DNA from: Anaerolineae bacterium | Lineage (GTDB): Bacteria; Chloroflexota; Anaerolineae; 4572-78; J111 | Assembly: GCA_023382535.1 (NCBI GenBank) | Contig: JAHDWA010000011.1 | Span: 1 to 64,000, forward strand | DNA: 64,000 nucleotides | Direction: 5' to 3' | Part shown: one piece after another, positions 1-8,465 of the stretch | How the letters are laid out: each line of letters begins with the position of its first letter | Position numbering within the stretch: position 1 is the first letter of the stretch | The notes under the pieces: model-generated | What the model was told of the DNA's origin: nothing | Databases searched by the model: none | Seen by the model: only the letters and a program-made list of their open reading frames with translations | Position numbers and translations under genes: made by a program

Positions 1-236
1 ACACTCCCCGGCCCCAGCCAGCGGCTGCCCACTTTATCGGCCAGCCAGCCAAACAAAGGTTGGGTGATCGCCGCCAGAAGCGAATAGGCGCTTAATGCCA
101 ACCCAATCTGGGCCGCGCTGAGCGCCATGGGGATGCTCAAGAAAGTTACCAGCACCGAACCCATGCTGGTGAATGTATCAATCACCAGGTGACCCATCGT
201 AACAGCCAGAAAGAGTTTGTTGCGCAAAAGGATCAT
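1..236 (-). CDS. MFS transporter, N-terminal fragment (runs off the window)
   Basis: The first 78 codons of a membrane protein are visible on the minus strand and continue past the left edge of the window. Two hydrophobic segments are followed by GWLADKVGSRW, which fits the major facilitator motif A (GxLaDrxGrk) in the loop between helices 2 and 3. The start is the ATG at 234-236, preceded by GAGG at a seven-base distance. The gene diverges from the beta-oxidation pair, and a -10 element (TATAAT at 268-273, minus strand) lies just upstream. MFS proteins are secondary inner-membrane transporters; the substrate cannot be told from this fragment. Confidence 0.75.
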   Translation of the reverse strand, partial: MILLRNKLFLAVTMGHLVIDTFTSMGSVLVTFLSIPMALSAAQIGLALSAYSLLAAITQPLFGWLADKVGSRWLGPGS

Positions 237-267
237 GAAGTTGCCTCGGCTAAAAAAGATGGAGGCT

Positions 268-273
268 ATTATA
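268..273 (-). promoter_or_regulatory. -10 element for the MFS gene
   Basis: A perfect TATAAT on the minus strand lies 32 bases before the MFS start codon. The -35 candidate TTGTAC sits 18 bases upstream and is poor, so only the -10 is called. Confidence 0.35.
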
Positions 274-326
274 CTCACCTGGGGTCTGTCGGTACAATCC
301 GGCCTCATCTATCCATCTTGGGGTGA

Positions 327-355
327 TTGACGCACAGAGTTAATGGTTGTAAGAT
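327..355 (+). promoter_or_regulatory. Sigma-70-type promoter for the beta-oxidation operon
   Basis: TTGACG at 327-332 and TAAGAT at 350-355 are separated by exactly 17 bases. They lie about 95 bases before the FadN-type start codon, in the divergent gap between the MFS gene and the operon. Both hexamers are near consensus. Confidence 0.5.
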
Positions 356-450
356 AGATCAGAGGAGGAAAGAGTGAGCAGGTTAAACAAGTCCTTTCAG
401 TTCATCATAATCGGGCTGCTCGTTAACCCTGTTTTTAGGAGGAAACCGCT

Positions 451-1863
451 ATGCCTTACCCTATTCAACGTATCGCTATTATTGGAGCGGGGACAATGGG
501 AGCAGGGATTGCCGCCCTTGCTGCCAACGCCGGGGTGCCTGTAACCCTGCTGGATATGGCCCCCGAAACGCTCACGCCGGAGGAAGAACAACAGGGGCTG
601 TCCCTGACCAGCCCCCCGGTCCGCAACCGGATTGTCCACGCCGGTTTTGAGCGGATGCGCCATGCCCGCCCGCCCGCTTTGCTGAACCAGGAGGTCGAGC
701 AGCTCATCACCCTGGGCAACACCGAGGACAACTTTGATCAACTTACCGAAGCCGACTGGATTGTGGAGGCTATTATTGAAAAGCCGGAGCCGAAGCGGGC
801 GCTGCTGGCCCGGATCGAGGCAGCCCGCCAGCCCGGCACTCTGGTGACCACCAACACCTCCGGCTTACCCATCGCTTCGCTCGCGGAGGGGCGCAGCGAC
901 GAATTCAAGCGCCATTTCCTGGGCACCCACTTTTTCAACCCGCCGCGCTACATGAAACTGCTGGAAATCATCCCAACCACTGCCACCGACCCGGCCGTGG
1001 TCCAGATGATCTCAGAGTTCGGCGAAAAAGTATTAGGCAAGGGGATTGTCCTGTGCAAAGACACACCCAACTTTATCGGCAACCGCCTTTTTTCGCCGGG
1101 CAACAGCTTTGCCATCCATTACGCCTTCCAGCACGGCTATACCGTCGAGGAAGTGGATGCTTTGACCGGCCCACTGCTGGGCCGGCCCAAAACGGCTACT
1201 TTTCGCCTGCAAGACCTGGTTGGCATTGATATTGCCGCCCACGTGGCCCGCAACCTGTACGAACTGGTCCCGCATGACCCCTACCGCGAGGTGCTGCGCT
1301 CGCCGCGGATGGAAAAAGTGGTGGATGAACTGCTGAAACGGGGCTGGCTGGGCAACAAGAGCAAGCAGGGCTTCTACAAGCAGAGCCAGGATGCCCAGGG
1401 CCAGCGCCTCTTTTTGACCCTGAACCCGACTACATTTGAGTACGAAGCGCCGCAGAACCCCTCCTTTGAGGCGGTGGACGCCGTGAGCCAGGTTGCCGAT
1501 TTGGGCCAGCGCTTGACGGCTCTCTTCGACGAGCGCTGGCAGGCCGACCGGGCCGCACAACTGGCCTGGGCCGTGGTCAGCTTTGATCTGGTTTACGCTG
1601 CCGCCTGCGCCCAGGAAATCGCCTACACATTCAAAAGCATTGACGCGGCCATGCGCTGGGGGTTTGGCTACGAGGCCGGGCCTTTTGAACTGTGGGACAA
1701 GCTGGGGGTGGCTCAAACGGCAGGCAAAATGGAAGCCTCCGGCCTGGCCGTCGCTCCCTGGGTTAAGCAGATGCTGGCTGCCGGCTGTCCCACCTTTTAT
1801 CGCCTGGAAGATGGCCGGATAACTGGTTTTTACGATTGGAACAAGCGAGGGTATAGCGAGTGA
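451..1863 (+). CDS. 3-hydroxyacyl-CoA dehydrogenase, FadN-type but without the crotonase half
   Basis: This 470-residue protein should oxidise L-3-hydroxyacyl-CoA to 3-ketoacyl-CoA with NAD in fatty-acid beta-oxidation. The Rossmann motif G12-A-G14-TM-G17 opens the protein. The catalytic pair His160 (in THFFNPP) and Glu172 (in KLLEII) has the 12-residue spacing known for human HADH. Two C-terminal 3HCDH-type helical regions follow. From recalled Bacillus FadN, the match runs over the first 430 or so residues, but FadN continues for about 360 more as an enoyl-CoA hydratase and this protein stops at the junction. A strong AGGAGG precedes the ATG. The acyl-CoA dehydrogenase gene starts 28 bases after the stop. 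No thiolase or hydratase is present in the window. Confidence 0.9.
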   Translation: MPYPIQRIAIIGAGTMGAGIAALAANAGVPVTLLDMAPETLTPEEEQQGLSLTSPPVRNRIVHAGFERMRHARPPALLNQEVEQLITLGNTEDNFDQLTEADWIVEAIIEKPEPKRALLARIEAARQPGTLVTTNTSGLPIASLAEGRSDEFKRHFLGTHFFNPPRYMKLLEIIPTTATDPAVVQMISEFGEKVLGKGIVLCKDTPNFIGNRLFSPGNSFAIHYAFQHGYTVEEVDALTGPLLGRPKTATFRLQDLVGIDIAAHVARNLYELVPHDPYREVLRSPRMEKVVDELLKRGWLGNKSKQGFYKQSQDAQGQRLFLTLNPTTFEYEAPQNPSFEAVDAVSQVADLGQRLTALFDERWQADRAAQLAWAVVSFDLVYAAACAQEIAYTFKSIDAAMRWGFGYEAGPFELWDKLGVAQTAGKMEASGLAVAPWVKQMLAAGCPTFYRLEDGRITGFYDWNKRGYSE

Positions 1864-1891
1864 CCATTCCAGTCCCGGCAAAGGAATAACT

Positions 1892-3067
1892 ATGTCTTAC
1901 CCAGACTTTGATTTCTATCAACTTAACGCACGGCTCAGCGACACACAACGTGAGCTGCGCGGCCAGGTGCGCAGTTACATGGAGCAGATCGTCTGGCCGG
2001 CCATCAATCCTTACTGGGAGCGGGCCGAATTTCCCCGCGAGCTGGCTCTGGGGCTGAAAGCACTGCCGATTGTCGGCGGGATGCTGCACGGCTATGGCTG
2101 CGCTGCTTTAGACCCGCTGAGCCTCGGCCTGGTCAACTATGAACTCTCGCGGGGGGATGGCTCGATTGGGACCTTTTTTGGCGTTCACTCCAGCCTGGCC
2201 ATGGGGTCCATCGGATTGCTGGGTTCCGCCGAGCAGCGCGAGCGCTGGCTGCCGCCCATGGTGAAGATGGAGAAAATCGGCGCGTTTGGCCTGACCGAAC
2301 CCCTGCGCGGCTCCGATGCCTCGCACCTTTTGACGACAGCTCGCCGTGAGGGTGATTTCTATGTCTTAAATGGAGCCAAACGCTGGATTGGTAATGCCTC
2401 TATCGCCGATCTGCTGGTGATTTGGGCCAAAGATGAGGCGGGCGGTCTGGGCGGCTTTGTTTTGGAGCAGCCCCAGGCTGTACCGGGGGTGCGGATTGAA
2501 GACATCAGCGGCAAAATCAGCAAACGGGCCGTACCCAACGCCAACATTACCCTGGAGAACGTCCGTATCCCGCTTGAAAATCGGCTGGCTCAGAGCCATT
2601 CTTTTCGCGACACCGCCAAAGTGCTGGCCCTGACTCGTTACGGGGTGGCCTGGGAAGCCGCCGGGCTGGCCGCCGGCTGTTTTGAAATTGCTCTTAAATA
2701 TACCCAGGAACGCGAGCAGTTCGGGCGGCCGATTGCCGGGTTTCAACTCATCCAGCAAAAGCTGGTCGAAATGGCCGCCGAGCTGACCCAGATGCAGCTC
2801 GTCTGTTTCCGCCTGGCCGAACTGATGGCCGCCCAGCAATTGAATGAGAGCATGGTCGCCATGGCCAAGTACAACAACGCCCGCAAGGCCCGCACTATTG
2901 CCCATCTCGCCCGCGAAACTCTCGGCGGCAATGGAATCCTCCTTGATAATCACATCGCCCGCCTCTTTACCGACGCCGAAGCGGTCTATACCTACGAGGG
3001 AACGAACGACATCAATCTGCTCATCGTTGGCCGGGAAATTACCGGAATAAATGCCATCTTTTCCTGA
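1892..3067 (+). CDS. Acyl-CoA dehydrogenase (ACX4 / glutaryl-CoA dehydrogenase-like clade)
   Basis: This is a complete 391-residue FAD-dependent acyl-CoA dehydrogenase, catalysing the first alpha,beta-desaturation of an acyl-CoA. Landmarks in order: the N-terminal helical domain with KALPIVGG and HGYGCA, the FGLTEP flavin/substrate loop (132-137), GAKRWIGNA (161-169) at the FAD site, QFGRP (276-280), LGGNG (344-348), and catalytic Glu369 in YEGTNDIN. The HGYGC and RWIGNA wording is closer to plant ACX4 and glutaryl-CoA dehydrogenase than to short-chain enzymes, so the substrate may not be a simple fatty acyl-CoA. The start is supported by AAGGAAT seven bases upstream. It is co-transcribed with the preceding dehydrogenase and ends six bases before the convergent lipoprotein gene, leaving no room for a terminator. 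Confidence 0.9.
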   Translation: MSYPDFDFYQLNARLSDTQRELRGQVRSYMEQIVWPAINPYWERAEFPRELALGLKALPIVGGMLHGYGCAALDPLSLGLVNYELSRGDGSIGTFFGVHSSLAMGSIGLLGSAEQRERWLPPMVKMEKIGAFGLTEPLRGSDASHLLTTARREGDFYVLNGAKRWIGNASIADLLVIWAKDEAGGLGGFVLEQPQAVPGVRIEDISGKISKRAVPNANITLENVRIPLENRLAQSHSFRDTAKVLALTRYGVAWEAAGLAAGCFEIALKYTQEREQFGRPIAGFQLIQQKLVEMAAELTQMQLVCFRLAELMAAQQLNESMVAMAKYNNARKARTIAHLARETLGGNGILLDNHIARLFTDAEAVYTYEGTNDINLLIVGREITGINAIFS

Positions 3068-3072
3068 GACGG

Positions 3073-4605
3073 TTACTTTATCCAATTCAGCATTCGCTCA
3101 TTGACTCCTTGATAGGCCAGCCCCAGTTGAGCCTGCACCTCGGGCGCGAAAAGCGGATGCTGGTTGCTGCCGTCGGCGTTCATCACCCAGATTTCCCATT
3201 GGCCGGTGCGGTCGGTGACAAAGGCGAGCTGCGAGCCGTCGGGCGACCATGCCGGCGCAGCGCTGTTGTACTGCGGGTCGGCTAAGAGGGGCGGCTTGGT
3301 CAGCCGGCGGCGCGCGCCGCTTTGCAGGTCGTAAGTATAGACTTCCCAATGGTCGTGCTGCTTGTAAGTAAGCGCCAATTGGGTGCCATCAGGCGAGAAA
3401 ACCGGCCCCGTATCGCGCAGATCAGTGGTGATTGGCTGGCGGCTGCCGTTGGTCACATCAAGCTGCACCAAACCTTTGTCGCCGTCGTAGATGACCCGCC
3501 AGGGATTGGCTGGGTCCCAGGCCGGGTTGTAGGTATAGGCATCGGCGGGCAGGTCTTCAAATTTGCCGGTGGCTACATTGACCCGGCGCAAGCCCCACTG
3601 CAAATCTTCCAGGCGGACAAAGCAAACCGTCACCCCGTTGACGCCGACATGCGTTTTGGTAATTTTGATATTCCCCGGCAATTGAAACCCATCGTCGGCA
3701 TCAAAGGTGCGGCACTCCGGGGAGGGGTCACGCAGGCCGCCGTGTTGGAAGGAGACGATGATCTCCTGGCCGTCTGGCGACCAGGCCGGGGATTTGGCCT
3801 GGCGGGTTTCGCTCAGAATGGCCCGCTCGCCGCTGCCGTCGAGGTTCAGCACATAAAGCGTGCCAAACTCGGCCCCATCCCAGCGGGTGAAGGCGACCTG
3901 CCGGCCATCCGGCGAGACCACCGGGTCAATCACGCCGCTGGCTAAATGGCGCAGATTCGTGCCATCGCTGTTGATCAGGTACAAGTCGCCTCCGCTGCCG
4001 GTCATGAAGAGCAGCCGGCCCGTGTTTGTGGTTACAGCTTGACCGCCGGAAGGGAGGCCTACTTTTGGCACACCGGCAGAATTGACCACCGGTACCTCAT
4101 TGAGCGAGCCGGTAGGTCGAGTAAACTCGGGCTGAGCCGAAATCCAGCCCGGCTGGCCCCGGGGGGTGACAATCTGGAGCCAGTTACGATTGGCGCTGAG
4201 GCCGGTAACATCTAACACATCACCCTGGGCAACGGTTGCAACGGCCGGATAGTTGGCCCCTGGCCCCTGCCGCACATTCAACCCGGCGGTAACAATCTCT
4301 ACCTGGGGCGTCGAGACGACTACGGTAGGAGGGATCGTCTCAACCAGAACCTCAGCTTCGGGTGTAGCCGTCGCTAAAACGGTCGAGCTAAAAGGCGTTG
4401 AGGTGGGTGTAACGCTGGGAAAAGGAATGGGTGTTGCCGTAGCGGGTGCATCAGCGACCGCTTCTACCGCCAGTGTCGGCGTCAGCGCCGAACGGTCCAG
4501 CCGTACAATCGTCGGCGTGGGTGTGACGTTGCCCGGCGTGCAGGCAGCGAGTATGGGCAAGGTTAGCCAAATTAGAACTGTCCAGAGTCTCATTTGCATT
4601 CTCAT
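3073..4605 (-). CDS. Lipoprotein with SH3b domain and TolB/PD40-like beta-propeller
   Basis: The protein begins with a signal peptide and a lipobox (ILAAC), so it should be an extracytoplasmic lipoprotein of about 510 residues. A Thr/Pro-rich linker leads to a bacterial SH3 domain (GLNVRQGPGANYPAVATV, then GWISAQ), which in other proteins binds peptidoglycan or peptides. The C-terminal half is a propeller with repeated SPDGxQxAF blades typical of TolB/PD40. An upstream ATG at 4662 is in frame but lies in a hairpin repeat and would put 19 non-signal residues before the signal peptide, so the internal MRMQMR start is preferred. It is the last gene of the MacA-MacB-like operon, suggesting an accessory role in that export system or in cell-wall contact. 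Confidence 0.8.
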   Translation of the reverse strand: MRMQMRLWTVLIWLTLPILAACTPGNVTPTPTIVRLDRSALTPTLAVEAVADAPATATPIPFPSVTPTSTPFSSTVLATATPEAEVLVETIPPTVVVSTPQVEIVTAGLNVRQGPGANYPAVATVAQGDVLDVTGLSANRNWLQIVTPRGQPGWISAQPEFTRPTGSLNEVPVVNSAGVPKVGLPSGGQAVTTNTGRLLFMTGSGGDLYLINSDGTNLRHLASGVIDPVVSPDGRQVAFTRWDGAEFGTLYVLNLDGSGERAILSETRQAKSPAWSPDGQEIIVSFQHGGLRDPSPECRTFDADDGFQLPGNIKITKTHVGVNGVTVCFVRLEDLQWGLRRVNVATGKFEDLPADAYTYNPAWDPANPWRVIYDGDKGLVQLDVTNGSRQPITTDLRDTGPVFSPDGTQLALTYKQHDHWEVYTYDLQSGARRRLTKPPLLADPQYNSAAPAWSPDGSQLAFVTDRTGQWEIWVMNADGSNQHPLFAPEVQAQLGLAYQGVNERMLNWIK

Positions 4606-4651
4606 GGAAGGCTGGAAGGTTGGAAATTTTGCCAGCTTTCCACTCTTCCAA
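4605..4651. repeat. Intercistronic hairpin made of TGGAAGG words
   Basis: The left arm (4605-4625) is a run of degenerate TGGAAGG words and the right arm (4631-4651) is nearly its reverse complement, about 16 of 19 positions pairing. It lies at the permease/lipoprotein gene junction. A longer relative lies at 6751-6818 in the same operon. Confidence 0.6.
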
Positions 4652-4654
4652 ATA

Positions 4655-5944
4655 TTACTCATATCTTAATGCCTCAATCGGTCTCAGCCGGGCGGCGCGG
4701 GTGGCGGGATAGACGCCAAAAAACAGGCCAATCGCAGTGGCAAAGCCGGTTGCCAGTAGAATCGAGCCGGGAGTCACCACTGTGCTGCCCAAATTGGGAA
4801 TCAAAGTAGGCAGAACAAAAGCAATGCCATAACCCAGCCCAATACCCATAAAACCGCCAATCAAAGAGATGACAATAGCTTCGACCAGGAATTGGAGGAG
4901 GATGTCGTGCCGCTTGGCCCCGACCGCTTTGCGGATACCGATTTCACGGGTCCGCTCGGTGACGGAAACGAGCATAATGTTCATAATGCCGATACCCCCC
5001 ACGAACAAGGAAACACCGGCGATAGAGCCTAAAAAGGCGGTGAGGCCGGCGGCGATGTTATTCCCAAATTCGAGCAGTTGGGCCTGGTTAATAATAGTAA
5101 AATCATTCTGGTATTCATCGCCCAGGCGATGGCGCTCGCGCATAACAGCAGTCACCTGGTCGGACACGGCATTCATGTTCTCCTGGGTATCAACCTGAAG
5201 ATAGAGGCTGGAGATGACCAGACTGCCGCGAAAGGCGCCGGCATTATCGAGGCGGGTTTGGGCGGTGGTAATGGGAATGAGGACGACACTATCCTGGTCG
5301 CCGCCAAAGCCGGCCTGGCCTTTCTTCTCCAGCACACCAATCACTTCAAACGACACTCCGTTAATTCTTACTGTTTCGCCAAGCGGATATTCATAGGCTT
5401 CAAATAACTGCTCGACCACCCTGGCCCCCAGCACGGCTAACCGTGCCCGCCGGTCCACATGCTCCTGGGTGATGAACTCGCCCAGTTCCGGGACAGTGTT
5501 GCGAACGCTGGCGTACTCCGGGGTCACGCCGCTCATTGAGATATTTTCGGCTTCCTGCTGGCCGCGGACCACGCTCCGGGCCGAGTTGACGTTGTATTCG
5601 GGGGCAACGGCGATCACGTTGGTTACACGCAGAGGGTCACCCAGCGCCTCGGCGTCGCCCAGCGTTAGCGGCTCCGGAGGTTTCTTTTTCTGCTCGGTGC
5701 GCGGCTGGTTCTCTTCTTCGCCTTCGGGGCCAAAAATCGAGAAGCGGCCCGAAAAGATCGTCAAGACATTAGTCCCCAAACTGCCCAGATCTTCGTTGAT
5801 CTGCTGGCGAAAGCCATTGCCGATGGAGATCAAGGCAATCACGGCGGCCACGCCGATGATGATCCCCAGCATCGTTAACACCGTCCGCAATTTATTAACC
5901 GTTAAGGCTCGTAAAGCGACAAGAATACTTTCCCAAAGTTGCAT
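4655..5944 (-). CDS. MacB/FtsX-type ABC transporter permease
   Basis: The 429-residue protein has the MacB permease layout: one N-terminal membrane segment (about residues 18-44, LRTVLTMLGIIIGVAAV), a large extracytoplasmic domain of about 220 residues, and three C-terminal membrane helices (starting near FLGSIAGVSLFVGGIGIMNI). The conserved FtsX cytoplasmic loop TERTREIGIRKAVGAKR follows the second helix. It should form a dimer that couples ATP hydrolysis to mechanical movement of the extracytoplasmic domain, together with the ATPase encoded 71 bases upstream and the MacA-like adaptor. The substrate is unknown; macrolides, lipoproteins or peptides are possible for the family. Confidence 0.9.
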   Translation of the reverse strand: MQLWESILVALRALTVNKLRTVLTMLGIIIGVAAVIALISIGNGFRQQINEDLGSLGTNVLTIFSGRFSIFGPEGEEENQPRTEQKKKPPEPLTLGDAEALGDPLRVTNVIAVAPEYNVNSARSVVRGQQEAENISMSGVTPEYASVRNTVPELGEFITQEHVDRRARLAVLGARVVEQLFEAYEYPLGETVRINGVSFEVIGVLEKKGQAGFGGDQDSVVLIPITTAQTRLDNAGAFRGSLVISSLYLQVDTQENMNAVSDQVTAVMRERHRLGDEYQNDFTIINQAQLLEFGNNIAAGLTAFLGSIAGVSLFVGGIGIMNIMLVSVTERTREIGIRKAVGAKRHDILLQFLVEAIVISLIGGFMGIGLGYGIAFVLPTLIPNLGSTVVTPGSILLATGFATAIGLFFGVYPATRAARLRPIEALRYE

Positions 5945-6015
5945 AGAGTTGATTCCTTCAATTTAAGGTTAAACACCGGATAAAACGTGATGCGTAACCG
6001 TAAATCGTAAATCCT

Positions 6016-6732
6016 TTACGCTTCGACGTGGCGAAAATTCAATACCGGATGGTCTTCCACAATCAACCCGTCGGCCAGACGGACGATACGCCGGGTATGT
6101 TCGGCAATATCGTGTTCGTGGGTTACAAAAATGATGGTGATGCCGTGTTCTTCGTTCAGGCGCTGGAAAATGGCCATAATCTCCTCGCTGGATTTGGAGT
6201 CCAGGTTGCCAGTCGGCTCGTCGGCCATGATAATCGCCGGACTGGTTACCAGCGCCCGGGCAATAGCCACCCGCTGCTGCTGTCCACCCGACAACTCGTT
6301 AGGTTTATGATGCAGGCGGTCACCCAGGCCGACCATCTCCAGGGCAGTCGCCGCACGGCGGTGGCGCTCACGCATCCCCACCCCACTGTAGATCAGCGGC
6401 AGCTCAACATTAGCCAGGGCACTGGTGCGGGGCAGCAGGTTAAAACTTTGAAAAACAAAGCCGATGCGCTGGCCGCGTATCTCGGCTAATTTGTTATCAT
6501 CGAGTTGGGCCACATCCAAACCTTCCAGGCGATAGTGGCCGGAGGTCGGCTGGTCCAGGCAGCCCAAAATATTCATTAAGGTTGACTTGCCGGACCCTGA
6601 CGGCCCCATAATCGCCAGCAGTTCGCCCCGCCGCACTTGCAGCGATGCGCCCTGCAAAGCCTGGACCTCGACCTCGCCCATCTGGTAGATTTTGGTCAAG
6701 TTTTCGGTCTGGATGATCAGGTTATTGTCCAT
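6016..6732 (-). CDS. ABC transporter ATP-binding protein (MacB/LolD-type)
   Basis: This 238-residue ATPase carries Walker [10 protein letters not shown], the Q-loop ([11 protein letters not shown]), the signature LSGGQQQR, Walker B with [10 protein letters not shown], and the switch His in [10 protein letters not shown]. The GNLD and FNLLPR motifs are typical of the LolD/MacB family. The longer frame starts at 6789, but its first 19 residues are encoded by the hairpin repeat, so the start [10 protein letters not shown] at 6732 is chosen. It powers the permease encoded just downstream. The gene lies between the adaptor and permease genes in a single minus-strand operon. Confidence 0.92.
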   Translation of the reverse strand: MDNNLIIQTENLTKIYQMGEVEVQALQGASLQVRRGELLAIMGPSGSGKSTLMNILGCLDQPTSGHYRLEGLDVAQLDDNKLAEIRGQRIGFVFQSFNLLPRTSALANVELPLIYSGVGMRERHRRAATALEMVGLGDRLHHKPNELSGGQQQRVAIARALVTSPAIIMADEPTGNLDSKSSEEIMAIFQRLNEEHGITIIFVTHEHDIAEHTRRIVRLADGLIVEDHPVLNFRHVEA

Positions 6733-6750
6733 CGTTGATCCTGCTCCAAA

Positions 6751-6818
6751 AGTTGGAAGATTGGAAGGTGGAAGGCTGGCTTTTTCCAATCTTCCAGCCT
6801 TTCAGCCCTCCAACTCTT
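6751..6818. repeat. Large imperfect hairpin of TTGGAAG/GGCTGGAA words
   Basis: The left arm 6751-6779 and right arm 6786-6818 pair over most of about 29 bases when single-base bulges are allowed. Both arms are strings of TTGGAAG, TGGAAGG and GGCTGG. The element fills the gap between the adaptor stop codon (6817-6819) and the ATPase start, and so would fold in the operon mRNA. It shares its word content with 4605-4651. Confidence 0.6.
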
Positions 6819-8220
6819 ACAGGCTCGATCCCACTCCAACTTGGGCCTGTTTCCTGATAATAACCCGGTCGCCTTCCTCCAATCCGGCGACCACTTCGGT
6901 AACATTACCATTACGCGAACCCAGTTCTACCTCCACCCGCGTGGTCTGGCCCTGACCGTCCACCTTTTCCACAAAGACGACCGGCTCGCTGCCGGCCCGG
7001 TCAATCTGAATGGCCCGGTTGGGCACTACGACCACATCCTTGAGCTGCCGGGTTTCGATAGCAGCCGAGGCAGTCATCCCGGTCAGCAGACTCAACGGTT
7101 GGCCGGAAGGGTCGAGGGTAATGGTCACTTCATAGGTGACAATGCTATCTCCCTCTTTCTCCACCGGGCGGGGAGCGATGTCGGTAACGGCGCCGGCAAA
7201 ACTTTGCTCGGCAAAAGCATCCAGCGATACCTCGGCCGGCTGGCCCTGGCGAATGCGCCCGATGTCAATTTCGTCCACTTCCATCTTAAGGAGATAGGTT
7301 GAGGTGTTGGCAATAATGAGCGCGGCATCGCCGGCATCATCCAGGACTCGCTCACCCGGTTCAATGTTAACTTCCAAAACAACCCCGTCGGTAGGAGCGG
7401 CCAGAACTGCCTGCTCCAAATCACGCTGCTTCTCTTCGAGGGTCAGTTGGGCTTTATCTACGGCGGCCTGCTTGGCAGCGATTTCGGCAGCGCTGGGTTC
7501 TTTGAGCAGTTCGGCCAGGCTCGACTGAGCCTCGGCCAGGGTAGAGCGGGCTTCGGCGAGATCAGCCGGTGTGGCTTCCCTGACGGCGAGATTATAGTCG
7601 GCTTGAGCCGCTTCGTAATCCAGGGTCGCTTCTTGCAGCTTGTCGGCCTGGGGCATCGCCCCAACATCGCCGCGATAGGCCACCTGGTCGTACTCCCACT
7701 GGGCCGTTTTGAGGGCAATTTGCTTGCGGCGCAGCTCGGCCTCGGCCTTAGTCACCTCGTCGGGGTCCGGCCCATCCTGCAAATCGGCCAGCTTGAGCCG
7801 GGCGCTTTCAACCTTGGCTCTGGAGGCAGCTACCTTTTCGGCCAATTCCGGCTCAAATAATTGGTCCAGTTCCGCTTTGACCTGGGCCAGCTCGATTTCG
7901 GCCCGCCGGATTTCCAGCTCCAGGTCGCCGGTAGCCAGCCGGGCCAGCACCGTTCCGGCCGTAACATATTGGCCGCGCTTGACCAGCACCTCTTTGACCA
8001 CCCCGCCGATCTCAAATTTCATTTCTACTTCAGACTCGGGTTCAATACTGCCGGTCGCATTGACCGTATCCACCAGCGTTTCGAGCCCAATCTGCACGAC
8101 TTCCACATTGGGATCCTCATTCAATTTTTGAGGCACAGCCGGAGCCAGGTATTGATAGCCTGCTACACTCCCCCCAACCACAACCGCTAAAATAAACAAT
8201 ATCGTGATGGCACGTTTCAT
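6817..8220 (-). CDS. HlyD/MacA-family efflux adaptor
   Basis: This 467-residue membrane fusion protein has one N-terminal membrane anchor (KRAITILFILAVVVGGSVAG), a biotinyl-lipoyl-like half (GGVVKEVLVKRGQYVTAGTVLARL), a long coiled-coil hairpin rich in Glu/Ala/Leu (about 110-260), the returning lipoyl half (TDGVVLEVNIEPGERV), and beta-barrel and membrane-proximal domains ending in GLEEGDRVII. It would link the MacB-type permease to an outer partner or, in a cell without a classical outer membrane, act at the cell surface. The frame opens at 8280, but the start MKRAIT at 8220 has GGAG eight bases upstream and begins directly at the membrane anchor. It is the first gene of the efflux operon. 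Confidence 0.9.
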   Translation of the reverse strand: MKRAITILFILAVVVGGSVAGYQYLAPAVPQKLNEDPNVEVVQIGLETLVDTVNATGSIEPESEVEMKFEIGGVVKEVLVKRGQYVTAGTVLARLATGDLELEIRRAEIELAQVKAELDQLFEPELAEKVAASRAKVESARLKLADLQDGPDPDEVTKAEAELRRKQIALKTAQWEYDQVAYRGDVGAMPQADKLQEATLDYEAAQADYNLAVREATPADLAEARSTLAEAQSSLAELLKEPSAAEIAAKQAAVDKAQLTLEEKQRDLEQAVLAAPTDGVVLEVNIEPGERVLDDAGDAALIIANTSTYLLKMEVDEIDIGRIRQGQPAEVSLDAFAEQSFAGAVTDIAPRPVEKEGDSIVTYEVTITLDPSGQPLSLLTGMTASAAIETRQLKDVVVVPNRAIQIDRAGSEPVVFVEKVDGQGQTTRVEVELGSRNGNVTEVVAGLEEGDRVIIRKQAQVGVGSSL

Positions 8221-8245
8221 CCAGAAATCTCCTTCAGGAATGAGA

Positions 8246-8259
8246 AGAAGTGTACTTCT
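8246..8259. promoter_or_regulatory. Palindrome AGAAGT-GT-ACTTCT in the adaptor leader
   Basis: Six-base perfect arms with a two-base spacer lie between the likely -10 and the ribosome-binding site of the adaptor gene. This could be an operator or a small RNA hairpin. Confidence 0.3.
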
Positions 8260-8281
8260 CCTAATTCCAGGCTCAGTCACC

Positions 8282-8309
8282 AGTCTAGCAGAAAGGGAAG
8301 ATTTGATAA
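8282..8309 (-). promoter_or_regulatory. Candidate promoter of the efflux operon
   Basis: On the minus strand TTATCA and TAGACT are separated by 16 bases, each matching four of six consensus bases, about 65 bases before the adaptor start. Confidence 0.3.
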
Positions 8310-8332
8310 ACCGATTGGGGACGGATTCGGCC

Positions 8333-8348
8333 TACAACATTTGTTGTA
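8333..8348. promoter_or_regulatory. Operator-like palindrome TACAACA-TT-TGTTGTA
   Basis: A perfect seven-base inverted repeat with a two-base centre lies about 25 bases upstream of the candidate -35 of the efflux operon. Size and symmetry fit a dimeric transcription-factor site; no regulator gene is adjacent. Confidence 0.4.
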
Positions 8349-8390
8349 CCCCCATCCATAGACCCCTAAAGCAGCGGAGCTTCCCCGCCT

Positions 8391-8413
8391 GGGGCGACCC
8401 TTGGGGTCGCCCC
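8391..8413. repeat. GGGGCGACCC hairpin (REP-like)
   Basis: Perfect ten-base arms 8391-8400 and 8404-8413 around TTG. GTAGGGGCGACC-type palindromes are dispersed repeats in cyanobacteria and Chloroflexota as I recall. It lies between the adaptor and Yip1-like genes and may also stop transcription from the latter. Confidence 0.6.
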
Positions 8414-8465
8414 TACAGCACCGAATTTGGTTGTCAAATTCTTTAAGATCTTGGCTTAAACCGGC

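Noticed and set aside
1033..1881. Long minus-strand frame across the 3-hydroxyacyl-CoA dehydrogenase gene
   Set aside because: It is the complement of a gene with complete motifs; no motif or ribosome-binding site supports the antisense frame.
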